Shown in pieces: positions 51,401 through 59,677 of a stretch of DNA of 64,000 nt. The notes under the pieces are model-generated. The model saw only the letters and a program-made list of their open reading frames with translations. It did not search any database and was not told where the DNA came from. The DNA is from Streptomyces barringtoniae (GTDB taxonomy: Bacteria; Actinomycetota; Actinomycetes; Streptomycetales; Streptomycetaceae): the NCBI RefSeq assembly GCF_020819595.1, contig NZ_JAJHNP010000002.1:310001-374000 (forward strand), written 5' to 3'. The translations under genes and the position numbers were made by a program. Within the stretch, counting starts at the first letter, position 1, and every line of letters starts with the position of its first letter.

Positions 51401-52756
51401 TCAGTCCGCCGCGTAGTTGCGCAGGAAGAGCGCCTCGGCGACCGACAGCCGCTCCAGCTCCTGCGGGTGCACGCTCTCGTTGACCGCGTGGATCTGCGCC
51501 TCCGGCTCGCTGAGGCCGATGAGCAGGATCTCCGCCTGCGGGTACAGGCCGGCCAGGGTGTTGCACAGCGGGATGGAGCCGCCCTCGCCGGCGTACTGCA
51601 TGGTCTCGCCCGGGTAGGCGACCGCCATCGCGTCGGCCATCGCCTGGTACGCCGGGCTGGAGGCGTCGGCGCGGAAGGCCTGGCCCTGGCCGATCTGCTC
51701 CGTGGTGACCCGGGCGCCCCAGGGGGTGTGTGCCTGGATGTGCGCCTGGAGCAGCTTGGTCGCCTCCGTGGCGTCCACGCCCGGCGGCACCCGCAGGCTG
51801 ATCAGCGCGCGGGCGCTGGAGTGCACGGACGGGGTGGCGCCGACGACCGGCGGGCAGTCGATGCCGAGGACGGTGACGGCCGGACGGGCCCAGAGGCGGT
51901 CGGCGACCGAGCCGTTGCCGATCAGTTCGACCCCGTCGAGCACCTTGGCGTCCGCGCGGAACTGCCCCTCGGTGTACTCCAGGCCGTCCCACGTCCCGGT
52001 GGCGTCAAGACCGTCGACCGTCGTGGAGCCGTCCTCGGCGCGCAGCGAGTCCAGCACGCGGATCATCGCGGCGAGCGCGTCCGGGGCGGCGCCGCCGAAC
52101 TGGCCGGAGTGCAGGTTGCCCGCGAGGGTGTCGATCCGCACCCGGACCAGGGTCATACCGCGCAGCGTGGTGGTCACCGTCGGCAGGCCGACGCGGAAGT
52201 TGCCCGCGTCGCCGATCACGATGGTGTCGGCCTCCAGCAGCTCCGGGTGCTCCTCGGCGTACCGCTCCAGGCCGCCCGTGCCCTGCTCCTCGGAGCCCTC
52301 GGCGATCACCTTGATGTTCACCGGAACGCCGCCGTTCGCCTTCAGGGCGCGCAGCGCGAGCAGGTGCATGATCACGCCGCCCTTGCAGTCGGCGGCCCCG
52401 CGGCCGTACCAGCGGCCGTCGCGCTCGGTCAGCTCGAACGGCGGGGTGGTCCAGCCCGCCTCGTCCAGCGGCGGCTGCACGTCGTAGTGCGCGTAGAGAA
52501 GAACCGTTTTAGCGCCCTCCGGGCCCGGTAGGTAGCCGTAGACCGACTGCGTGCCGTCCGGGGTGTCGAGCAGGGCCACGTCGACGAATCCCTCGGCACG
52601 CAGCGCGTCGGCGACCCAGTTCGCCGCGGCCTCGCTCTCGCTCTTCGGGAACTGCGTGAAGTCGGCCACCGACTTGAAGGCGACCAGTTCGGCCAGCTCC
52701 GCCTTGGCCCGGGGCATGAGCGAGGCGACGGTCTCGGCGACCGGATTCGACGACAT
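51401..52756 (-). CDS. M20-family dipeptidase
   Basis: 451 residues with GAGGAG before ATG 52756. The zinc motifs of M20 peptidases are in order: LLYAHYDVQPP (His, Asp), RGAADCKGGV (Asp bridging region), EGSEEQGTGGL (catalytic Glu and metal Glu), VIGDAGNF (Asp) and ESVHPQEL (His). It is of the carboxypeptidase/dipeptidase (CPG2-like) branch, cutting C-terminal residues or dipeptides in the cytoplasm. Divergent from the geranylgeranyl reductase gene. Confidence 0.94.
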   Translation of the reverse strand: MSSNPVAETVASLMPRAKAELAELVAFKSVADFTQFPKSESEAAANWVADALRAEGFVDVALLDTPDGTQSVYGYLPGPEGAKTVLLYAHYDVQPPLDEAGWTTPPFELTERDGRWYGRGAADCKGGVIMHLLALRALKANGGVPVNIKVIAEGSEEQGTGGLERYAEEHPELLEADTIVIGDAGNFRVGLPTVTTTLRGMTLVRVRIDTLAGNLHSGQFGGAAPDALAAMIRVLDSLRAEDGSTTVDGLDATGTWDGLEYTEGQFRADAKVLDGVELIGNGSVADRLWARPAVTVLGIDCPPVVGATPSVHSSARALISLRVPPGVDATEATKLLQAHIQAHTPWGARVTTEQIGQGQAFRADASSPAYQAMADAMAVAYPGETMQYAGEGGSIPLCNTLAGLYPQAEILLIGLSEPEAQIHAVNESVHPQELERLSVAEALFLRNYAAD

Positions 52757-52895
52757 GGGCACGCTCCTCGTGGGTGCGACGTTGAACGGTTTGAACAGGG
52801 TATGTGCCCGATACTCCCACAGTGGCCTGCGACGACGGCCGCCGTAGGATGCGAGGGACACTACGGCAGCGGCTTGATCGGAGCGGTAGACCAAC

Positions 52896-54137
52896 GTGAG
52901 CGGCGAGAACTCTTCGGCGGACGGCGTGGAGCGGGTGTGGGACGTCGTCGTGGTGGGCGCGGGACCCGCGGGGGCTTCGGCCGCCTACGCGGCGGCGGTC
53001 GCGGGACGCCGCGTGCTCGTGCTGGAGAAGGCCGAACTGCCGCGGTACAAGACCTGCGGCGGCGGCATCATCGGCCCCTCGCGCGACGCGCTGCCGCCCG
53101 GCTTCGAGCTGCCCCTCCGCGACCGGGTGCACGCGGTCACCTTCTCGAACAACGGCCGCTTCACCCGCACCCGCCGCTCCAAGCAGACGCTGTTCGGGCT
53201 GATCAACCGGCCCGAGTTCGATCAGCAGCTGGTGGAGCACGCGCAGAAGGCGGGCGCCGAGCTGCGTACGGGCGTCACGGTGCAGCGGGTCGAACAGCAC
53301 GGCTCGGCGGTCCCCGACCGGCGCACGGTCGCCGTCGTCCTGCAGGGCGGCGAGACGGTGCTGGCCCGCGCGGTCGTCGGCGCCGACGGCAGCGCCAGCC
53401 GCATAGGGGCGCACGTCGGGGTGAAGCTGGACCAGGTGGACCTCGGCCTGGAGGCGGAGATCCCGGTCCCGGAGTCGGTCGCCGAGGACTGGAGGGGACG
53501 GGTGCTCATCGACTGGGGCCCGATGCCGGGCAGTTACGGCTGGGTGTTCCCCAAGGGCGACACCCTGACGGTCGGCGTGATCTCCGCGCGCGGTGAAGGC
53601 GCCGCCACCAAGCGGTACTTGGAGGACTTCGTTGCCCGTCTCGGCCTGTCCGGCTTCGAGCCGGCCATCTCCTCCGGGCATCTGACCCGCTGCCGCGCAG
53701 ACGACTCGCCGCTGTCCCGGGGCCGGGTGCTGGTCTGCGGTGACGCGGCCGGGCTGCTGGAGCCGTGGACCCGCGAGGGCATCTCCTTCGCGCTCCGCTC
53801 GGGCCGGCTCGCGGGGGAGTGGGCCGTGCGCATCGCCGAGGCGCACGACGCGGTGGACACCCGCCGCCAGGCCCTGAACTACGCGTTCGCGATCAAGGCC
53901 GGGCTCGGCGTCGAGATGAGCGTCGGCAAGCGGATGCTCGCCGTGTTCGAGAAGCGTCCCGGCCTCTTCCACGCGGCCCTCACCGGCTTCCGTCCCGCAT
54001 GGAGGGCCTTCCGGGACATCACCCAGGGCTCGACCTCCCTGGGCGAGATGGTCCGCGCCCACCCGATCGCCCAGCGCGCCCTGACCGCGCTGGACCGGGA
54101 GCAGGCGGTCCCGCTCGAGGAGCCGGCCGGTTCCTGA
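52896..54137 (+). CDS. Geranylgeranyl reductase family flavoprotein
   Basis: 413 residues from GTG 52896 (first plausible start; ribosome-binding site GATCGGAG is rather far). FAD dinucleotide motif VVVVGAGPAGASAAYAAAVAG, EKAELPRYKTCGGGIIGPS, GADGSASRIGAHVGVKLDQVD, and VLVCGDAAGLLEPWTREGISFALRSGR, all of the geranylgeranyl reductase/digeranylgeranylglycerophospholipid reductase group. It would reduce C=C bonds in an isoprenoid chain, such as menaquinone side chains in actinobacteria. No isoprenoid cluster is next to it. Confidence 0.93.
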   Translation: MSGENSSADGVERVWDVVVVGAGPAGASAAYAAAVAGRRVLVLEKAELPRYKTCGGGIIGPSRDALPPGFELPLRDRVHAVTFSNNGRFTRTRRSKQTLFGLINRPEFDQQLVEHAQKAGAELRTGVTVQRVEQHGSAVPDRRTVAVVLQGGETVLARAVVGADGSASRIGAHVGVKLDQVDLGLEAEIPVPESVAEDWRGRVLIDWGPMPGSYGWVFPKGDTLTVGVISARGEGAATKRYLEDFVARLGLSGFEPAISSGHLTRCRADDSPLSRGRVLVCGDAAGLLEPWTREGISFALRSGRLAGEWAVRIAEAHDAVDTRRQALNYAFAIKAGLGVEMSVGKRMLAVFEKRPGLFHAALTGFRPAWRAFRDITQGSTSLGEMVRAHPIAQRALTALDREQAVPLEEPAGS

Positions 54138-54226
54138 CCGGCCCGGCCCGGACGGGGCTGCGCGGACCGCGCAGGTGGGGGACGGCACGGTCCGGGGGCC
54201 GGGCTGCAGCCCGGCGGAGGATCCGG

Positions 54227-54676
54227 TCAGTTCATGACCGTGATGTGGAAGACGGGGTGGTCGGGGGCGATGCGGCGCAGGTCCTCGTCCGGGGAGTCGG
54301 GGCCGACGCTGTCGAAGAAGACACCGACCTCCGCCTTCCAGCGCCTGAGGTAGGCGCGCAGCAGCGGGACCTTGTCGTCGTCGGCGATCTCGGTGGCGCT
54401 GAAGACGTCCACGTTCTTGCCGAGCCGCAGCTCGCCGCCGCCGGCCGCCCGCATGTTGTGGGTCCACTGGACATGCCCCCGGGGTGCGAGCAGGTACTGC
54501 TGTCCGTCCACCGTCAGCAGGTTCACCGGAGTGGTGCGCCACTGTCCGCTCTTGCGACCGCGCACCGCGAGGACCCGGGAACCCCAGACACTGACGCCGC
54601 GCCGGGTGAGCCAGCTGACTGCCCGGTTGAAGACGTTCACGGTGAACCAGCCCGGCTTCTTGACGTGTGTCGACAT
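54227..54676 (-). CDS. Deazaflavin (F420)-dependent nitroreductase family oxidoreductase
   Basis: 149 residues from ATG 54676, with GTGGGGG upstream. Family features: VWGSRVLAVRGRKSGQWRTTPVNLL with the R-K-S-G-xxRT motif, YLLAPRGHVQWTHNMRAAG, and the C-terminal HPVFHITVM. Members use F420H2 to reduce nitro or other electrophilic compounds, and quinones. It shares a 127-bp divergent promoter, with two operator copies, with a TetR gene, so it is probably the target. Confidence 0.9.
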   Translation of the reverse strand: MSTHVKKPGWFTVNVFNRAVSWLTRRGVSVWGSRVLAVRGRKSGQWRTTPVNLLTVDGQQYLLAPRGHVQWTHNMRAAGGGELRLGKNVDVFSATEIADDDKVPLLRAYLRRWKAEVGVFFDSVGPDSPDEDLRRIAPDHPVFHITVMN

Positions 54677-54695
54677 GGTGACCCCCACGGTTTGG

Positions 54696-54710
54696 GAGAG
54701 CGGTGCTCTC
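54696..54710. promoter_or_regulatory. TetR operator, copy 1
   Basis: GAGAGC-GGT-GCTCTC is a perfect 15-bp inverted repeat, just upstream of the oxidoreductase gene. The core AGAGCGGTGCTCT recurs at 54750-54762. Both flank the divergent promoters of the oxidoreductase and TetR genes. Confidence 0.7.
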
Positions 54711-54749
54711 GCTCGACTTCAGTGTGGGGGAAACAGGCGCTCCAGAGCA

Positions 54750-54762
54750 AGAGCGGTGCTCT
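54750..54762. promoter_or_regulatory. TetR operator, copy 2
   Basis: AGAGC-GGT-GCTCT repeats the 13-bp core of copy 1, 53 bp (five helical turns) from it, and is about 42 bases before the TetR start. Cooperative binding by the divergently encoded TetR protein would repress both genes. Confidence 0.7.
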
Positions 54763-54803
54763 CTTTTGTGTGCGCCGCTCTCTGTTCATGGCACACTGCT
54801 CGC

Positions 54804-55496
54804 ATGAGCACCGCACAGGGCGCCCGGGCGCGGGCCAGGACGGAAGTCACGGCAGCCATCAAGGAAGAGGCGCGCAGACAACTGGGGAAGGAAGGCGCGG
54901 CCAAGCTCTCGCTGCGGGCCGTCGCCCGCGAACTGGGCATGGTCTCCTCGGCGCTCTACCGCTACTTCCCGAGCCGTGACGAGCTGCTCACCGCCCTGAT
55001 CATCGATGCCTACGACTCCCTCGGCGAGGCGGCCGAGGCGGCCCATGCAGCGGCCGCGGGCGCGGATCATGTGCGGCGCTGGACGGCCGTGTGCGAGGCG
55101 GTGCGGGCGTGGGCCCTCGCCCATCCGCACGAGTACGCCCTGATCTACGGATCGCCGGTACCCGGCTATTCCGCCCCCGAGGCCACCGTCCCGGCGGCCT
55201 CGCGCGTCGGCCTGCTCCTCATCGGCATCGTCCGCGACGCCCTCCAGGGGCCCGGCCTCGTCGACCTCCCGCTGCCCGCCGAGCTGCGTCCCGAGGCCGA
55301 GCGCATGGCGGCGGACCTCGCGCCCGACCTGCCCCCCGAGGCGGCCGTGGCGCTGGTCGCGGCCTGGTCCCAGCTGTTCGGGCTGGTCGGATTCGAGCTG
55401 TTCGGGCAGTTCCACCGAGTGGTGGAGGACCGGGACGCCTTCTTCCGGCATGCGGCGGCCCGGCTCGCCCGGGGCGTGGGGCTGGTCGGCCCGTGA
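54804..55496 (+). CDS. TetR/AcrR-family transcriptional regulator
   Basis: 230 residues. The helix-turn-helix is TEVTAAIKEEARRQLGKEG, KLSLRAVARELGMVSSALY, RYFPSRDELLTALII, followed by the C-terminal TetR domain with WALAHPHEYALIYGSPVPGY, a pattern (PxPGY) seen also in the second TetR at 56746. Divergent from the deazaflavin oxidoreductase. Ligand unknown. Confidence 0.92.
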   Translation: MSTAQGARARARTEVTAAIKEEARRQLGKEGAAKLSLRAVARELGMVSSALYRYFPSRDELLTALIIDAYDSLGEAAEAAHAAAAGADHVRRWTAVCEAVRAWALAHPHEYALIYGSPVPGYSAPEATVPAASRVGLLLIGIVRDALQGPGLVDLPLPAELRPEAERMAADLAPDLPPEAAVALVAAWSQLFGLVGFELFGQFHRVVEDRDAFFRHAAARLARGVGLVGP

Positions 55497-55523
55497 CGCC
55501 CGCAGGCCGGGCCCGGCTCCTGG

Positions 55524-56561
55524 CTATGCACCGGGAATCAGGACGACCTTCCCGGTCACCGTGCCGGACTCCGCCAACCGCATCGCCTCCGCGACCTCGG
55601 TGAGCGGCAGCCGGGCGGCGATCCGTGCGGTGACCTCGCCGCGTTCCAGGGCGTGGAACACCTGGGTGAGGTCGGCGCGCAGCCGACTCCGGAAGCGGTC
55701 CTTGTTCACGGCGCGACCCGCCCAGACGTTGAAGAAGCAGGCGCGGCGGCCGTTGGGCAGCGCGTTCCACCACCACACCCGGCCGAGGATCTTCAGAACG
55801 GGCCACTGCTTCGAGCCCGAGTCGTCCCGGGTGGTGGCGCTGCCGTAGGCGACGAGGGTCCCGCCGGGGCCGAGCAGCCGCCAGGAGTCGGTGACGCTGC
55901 GCCCGCCGAGGTGGTCGAAGACGGCGTCGACCCCGTCGGGCGCGAGTTCCCGGACCCGGGCCGGGACGTTCTCGGTGCGGTAGTCGACGGGGGTGACACC
56001 CAGTTCGCGCAGGGCCTCGTGGTGGCGCGCGGACGCCGTGCCGATCACCTTCAGGCCGGCCGCACGCGCGAGCTGGACCAGGACTGTGCCGACACCACCG
56101 TTGGCGCCGTGCACCAGGACCGTTCCGCCGCTGCGCACCCGGGCCTTGCGATGCAGCATCTGCCACGCCGTGATCCCGTTGACCACCAGTGTCTCCGCCT
56201 CCGCCGCCCCGATCCCGGCGGGCACCTCGACGGCGTCGGCGGCGTCGAGCACCACATGGCTCGTCCAGCCGCCGACCTTGACCAGCGCCGCCACCCGCTT
56301 GCCGACGAGGCTCGGTGTCACGCCGGTGCCGGTCGTGAGAACCGTGCCGACCAGGTCGTAGCCGGGCACGAACGGGAACGGCGGCTGGTCGTAGTAGCGG
56401 CCGCGGCGCATCTGCTGCTCGGCGAAGGACACGCCGGTGGCCTCCACCCGCACCACGATCTGCCCGGCCCCGGGCAGCGGGACGTCCCGGTGCCGGAGCA
56501 CCAAGTCCTCCGGCTCGACCGTGCCCGGCAGGACGACCTCGACGAGTTTCTGGCTTTCCAT
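55524..56561 (-). CDS. Medium-chain alcohol dehydrogenase/quinone oxidoreductase family protein
   Basis: 345 residues with GGAGG before ATG 56561. It has GroES-like N-terminal VEATGVSFAEQQMRRGRY and NADPH Rossmann motif VLVHGANGGVGTVLVQLA, then the QOR-type FDHLGGRSVTDSWRLLGPGG. No catalytic zinc ligands (Cys/His pattern) are present, so it resembles zinc-independent quinone oxidoreductases or enoyl reductases. It is divergent from a TetR gene 185 bp away, with an A/T-rich palindromic site between. Confidence 0.9.
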   Translation of the reverse strand: MESQKLVEVVLPGTVEPEDLVLRHRDVPLPGAGQIVVRVEATGVSFAEQQMRRGRYYDQPPFPFVPGYDLVGTVLTTGTGVTPSLVGKRVAALVKVGGWTSHVVLDAADAVEVPAGIGAAEAETLVVNGITAWQMLHRKARVRSGGTVLVHGANGGVGTVLVQLARAAGLKVIGTASARHHEALRELGVTPVDYRTENVPARVRELAPDGVDAVFDHLGGRSVTDSWRLLGPGGTLVAYGSATTRDDSGSKQWPVLKILGRVWWWNALPNGRRACFFNVWAGRAVNKDRFRSRLRADLTQVFHALERGEVTARIAARLPLTEVAEAMRLAESGTVTGKVVLIPGA

Positions 56562-56623
56562 GACGACCTCCGGGTCGGAGAGGGGTGGCTCGTGCAGCAC
56601 TCATGGCTAGAGTGCTTCGCTTG

Positions 56624-56640
56624 AGTTAGAAGCTATAACT
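56624..56640. promoter_or_regulatory. A/T-rich TetR operator/promoter region
   Basis: AGTTA-GAAGCTA-TAACT is a symmetric site in a locally A/T-rich stretch (56621-56650). The TATAAC within could serve as a -10 box. Likely operator for the divergently encoded TetR protein. Confidence 0.5.
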
Positions 56641-56745
56641 AAAATGACTTCTCCTAGTCCTGGTGTCAAGGCTTCGCCGTCGGTTTCGTTACGGCCTCTC
56701 CCTGTAGTGATAGGTTGAAACAAAAGGGCGAGGAGGGCGAAGGCG

Positions 56746-57396
56746 ATGGCGGCAGGTGCGGCGAATCCCCGGGAGCGATACCGGAGCCAGGTGCGGGCGG
56801 AGATCAAGTCGAAGGCCTGGGAGCAGATCGCCACCTCGGGCGCGTCGGGGCTGTCCCTCAACGCCATTGCCAAGGAGCTGGGCATGAGCGGCCCTGCGCT
56901 CTACCGGTACTTCGACGGCCGGGACGACCTGATCACCGAGCTGGTCCGAGACGCCTACCGCAGCCTCGCGGACACCTTCCGTGCCGCGGCGGACGCGGGC
57001 TCGGGGCTGTCCGGCCTGGCCCGGGCGATGCGCCGCTGGGCGCTGGAGGATCCCCAGCGCTATTTCCTCGTCTACGGCACACCGGTCCCCGGCTACCGGG
57101 CGCCGGACGACACCACCGCGACCGCCCGGGAGATCATGGCGGCCCTGCTGGACGTCTGCGCGGCCGAACAGCCCCGGGCCGCGTCTCCCGACGCGCTCGA
57201 GAGTCACCTCGCGGACCATCACGGCTGGGCGGGCGACCACCCCGCCCCACCGTCCGTGCTGCGCCGGGCCCTGGCGTTCTGGACCCGGCTGCACGGGGTC
57301 CTCTCCCTGGAACTCGCCGGCCACTTCACGGGCATGGGCTTCGATCCGGAGACGCTCTTCACCGCCGAGGTGAATGCCCTGGCGGACGGGGAGTGA
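56746..57396 (+). CDS. TetR/AcrR-family transcriptional regulator
   Basis: 216 residues. The helix-turn-helix is KSKAWEQIATSGASGLSLN, AIAKELGMSGPALYRYFDG, RDDLITELVRDAY, followed by the TetR C-domain with the same PVPGYRAP motif as the TetR at 54804. The two proteins are related paralogues, each divergent from an oxidoreductase. Ligand unknown. Confidence 0.92.
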   Translation: MAAGAANPRERYRSQVRAEIKSKAWEQIATSGASGLSLNAIAKELGMSGPALYRYFDGRDDLITELVRDAYRSLADTFRAAADAGSGLSGLARAMRRWALEDPQRYFLVYGTPVPGYRAPDDTTATAREIMAALLDVCAAEQPRAASPDALESHLADHHGWAGDHPAPPSVLRRALAFWTRLHGVLSLELAGHFTGMGFDPETLFTAEVNALADGE

Positions 57397-57487
57397 GCGG
57401 AGGGGCGGCCGTACTTCGCCGGGAGTACGCGTGATCACCTCGTCCGGCTGACGTCCGTGCCGCCCGGCGGCGTCTACCGTGGCCTGC

Positions 57488-58702
57488 ATGGAAGAGCAGC
57501 GCGCCCCAGGTCAGTGGTGGCGGCACGGGCCGCCGTGGGGGAGCGCACCCGGCGAGACGGAGCCGCCCCGGGCCCACTGGCCCTGGCGCAGCACGGTGCT
57601 GCTCACCGCGTTCGTCCTGATCGGCACCCACTTCGCGGCCCACAGCCAGCCCCACCGCCTGCCCCTGGACGGCTACGCACGCGTGCTGCTGCTGGTCGCC
57701 CCGGTCCTGCTGCTGTGGCGGCACCGGCACCCGGTGGCCGTGGCCTACGGCACCGCGGCCGCGACCCTCGGCTACCTCGCCGCGGGCTACCCCTACGGAC
57801 CGGTCTTCCTGACCGTCGCCGTCGGCTGCTTCAGCGCGGTCGTCGCCGGTCACCGGCGCGCGGCCTGGGGGGCCGTCGGCCTGCTGTGGGTGGGGCACGC
57901 CCTGGTCGCCCTCTGGCTCTACCGCTGGCTCCCGCCCTCGGGGGACAAGGGGGCGAGCGTCTATCAGGAGATCGGCATCGGCGCCTGGGTGCTGGCCGTC
58001 ATAGCCCTGGCGGAACTGGTGCGGGTGCGGCGCGAGCAGTGGGCGCGGGAGCGTGCCGACCGGGCTCAGGCGGCGCGGCGCCGCGCGGACGAGGAACGGC
58101 TGCGGATCGCCCGCGAGTTGCACGACGTCCTCGCGCACAGCATCTCCGTCATCAACGTCCAGGCCGGCATGGGGCTCGCGCTGCTCGACAGCGAGCCCGA
58201 GCAGGCGCGGGCCGCGCTCGCCACCATCAAGGCCGCCAGCAAGGAGGCCCTCGGCGAAGTGCGCCAGGTGCTCGACACCCTGCGCGCCCCCGGCGCCGCG
58301 CCGCGCGCCCCCGCTCCCGGCCTGGGCCGGCTGCCGGAGCTGGTGGAGCAGGCGGCCGCGGCCGGGCTGACCGTGGAGACCGAGGGCGAGTCGCCGCAGC
58401 TGCCGCCCGGTGCCGACCTCGCCGCCTTCCGTATCGTCCAGGAGGCGCTGACCAACGTCGTACGGCACTCCGGATCGCGGCACGCGCGCGTGCGGTTCGC
58501 CCACGACGGCGACGCGCTGCGGCTGCGCATCGACGACGACGGTCCGGCCACCGGCGCCCACGCCGGGGGCAGCGGGAAGGGGCTGGCCGGCATGCGGGAA
58601 CGGGCGGCCGCGCTGGGTGGCACCATCGAGGCGGGCCCGCGCCCCGACGGCGGCTTCCGGGTGCTCGCCGTACTGCCGTCGCACCCCAGGGAGGACCAGT
58701 GA
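57488..58702 (+). CDS. Two-component sensor histidine kinase (NarL-partner type)
   Basis: 404 residues. Residues about 30-190 hold five hydrophobic segments of a membrane sensor. The dimerisation/phosphoacceptor domain has LRIARELHDVLAHSISVINVQ with the phospho-His in the HDVLAH motif, and the C-terminal ATPase domain has EALTNVVRHSGSRHARV (N box) and GSGKGLAGMRERAAALGGTIEAG (G box). The signal is unknown. The response regulator start overlaps the stop (GTGA). Confidence 0.93.
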   Translation: MEEQRAPGQWWRHGPPWGSAPGETEPPRAHWPWRSTVLLTAFVLIGTHFAAHSQPHRLPLDGYARVLLLVAPVLLLWRHRHPVAVAYGTAAATLGYLAAGYPYGPVFLTVAVGCFSAVVAGHRRAAWGAVGLLWVGHALVALWLYRWLPPSGDKGASVYQEIGIGAWVLAVIALAELVRVRREQWARERADRAQAARRRADEERLRIARELHDVLAHSISVINVQAGMGLALLDSEPEQARAALATIKAASKEALGEVRQVLDTLRAPGAAPRAPAPGLGRLPELVEQAAAAGLTVETEGESPQLPPGADLAAFRIVQEALTNVVRHSGSRHARVRFAHDGDALRLRIDDDGPATGAHAGGSGKGLAGMRERAAALGGTIEAGPRPDGGFRVLAVLPSHPREDQ

Positions 58703-59364
58703 TCCGGGTACTGCTCGCCGACGACCAGTCGCTCGTGCGGGCCGGTTTCAGGGCGTTGCTGGACGCCCAGCCGGACATCGAGGTGGCCGGGGAGGCGTCC
58801 GACGGCGAGGAGGCGCTGCGCCAGGTGCGGGAACTGCGGCCGGACGTCGTCCTGATGGACATCCGCATGCCCCTGCTGGACGGTCTCGCCGCGACCCGGC
58901 GCATCACCGGCGACGCGGAGCTGAAGGACGTGAAGGTGGTCATGCTCACCACCTTCGAGCTGGACGAGTACGTTTTCGAGGCGATCCGCTCCGGCGCCTC
59001 CGGTTTCCTGGTCAAGGACACCGAACCGGAGGAACTCCTGCGCGCGGTGCGGGCGGTGGTCCAGGGCGACGCGCTGCTGTCGCCGGGCGTCACCCGCCGG
59101 CTGATCGCGGAGTTCGCGGCCCGCTCCAAGGAACCCGCGGCGGCGGACGCCCTCGGCCGGCTCACCGAGCGCGAGCGGGAGGTGATGGCGCTGGTCGGCA
59201 TCGGCCTGTCCAACGAAGAGATCGCCCGCCGGCTGGTGGTCAGTCCGCTCACCGCCAAGACCCATGTGAGCCGCACGATGGTGAAGCTGGGCGCGCGGGA
59301 CCGCGCCCAACTCGTGGTCCTGGCCTACGAGTCGGGGTTGGCACGGCCCGGCTGGCTGGGCTGA
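58699..59364 (+). CDS. LuxR/NarL-family response regulator
   Basis: 221 residues from GTG 58699, overlapping the kinase stop. The receiver domain has IRVLLADDQSLVRAGFRAL, phospho-Asp in DVVLMDIRMPLLDG, and Lys in FLVKDTEPEEL; the C-terminal LuxR-type helix-turn-helix is RLTEREREVMALVGIGLSNEEIARRLVVSPLTAKTHVSR, split here in pieces by the reader. It forms a pair with the kinase just upstream. Target genes unknown. Confidence 0.95.
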   Translation: MIRVLLADDQSLVRAGFRALLDAQPDIEVAGEASDGEEALRQVRELRPDVVLMDIRMPLLDGLAATRRITGDAELKDVKVVMLTTFELDEYVFEAIRSGASGFLVKDTEPEELLRAVRAVVQGDALLSPGVTRRLIAEFAARSKEPAAADALGRLTEREREVMALVGIGLSNEEIARRLVVSPLTAKTHVSRTMVKLGARDRAQLVVLAYESGLARPGWLG

Positions 59365-59606
59365 GCCGCCTGCCGGAAGCGCACCAGCACGCTCACCACC
59401 CGGGCCACGAACACGACCGGTGCGACCGTCATGCCGAGCCGCAGCAGGACCTCGGACAGCAGCGGCGGCAGCTCGAAGAGCAGTGCCGGCCCGGCCACGG
59501 CCCCGAACAGCACTGCCGCCGCGAAGGCGGCGCTCACCAGCGCGTAGCCGATCTCCACCGTCGCCGCGTCCTGTTGGGCCTTGCGGCGTCCCCCGTATGC
59601 GTACAT
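59325..59606 (-). CDS. Small membrane protein (DUF6332-like)
   Basis: 93 residues with two membrane helices (EIGYALVSAAFAAAVLFGAVAG and LLSEVLLRLGMTVAPVVFVARVVSVLV, trimmed). The N-terminal MYAYGGRRKAQQDAATVE is charged. From memory it resembles DUF6332, a Streptomyces family of unknown function. Its 3' end overlaps the response regulator 3' end by 40 bases on opposite strands. Confidence 0.65.
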   Translation of the reverse strand: MYAYGGRRKAQQDAATVEIGYALVSAAFAAAVLFGAVAGPALLFELPPLLSEVLLRLGMTVAPVVFVARVVSVLVRFRQAAQPSQPGRANPDS

Positions 59607-59677
59607 TCCCTCAGCTTCACAGACGGGCGCCCGGCGGGGCAATCGGCCCCGCCGGGCGCCCGGTTGGAGGCTTCCCC

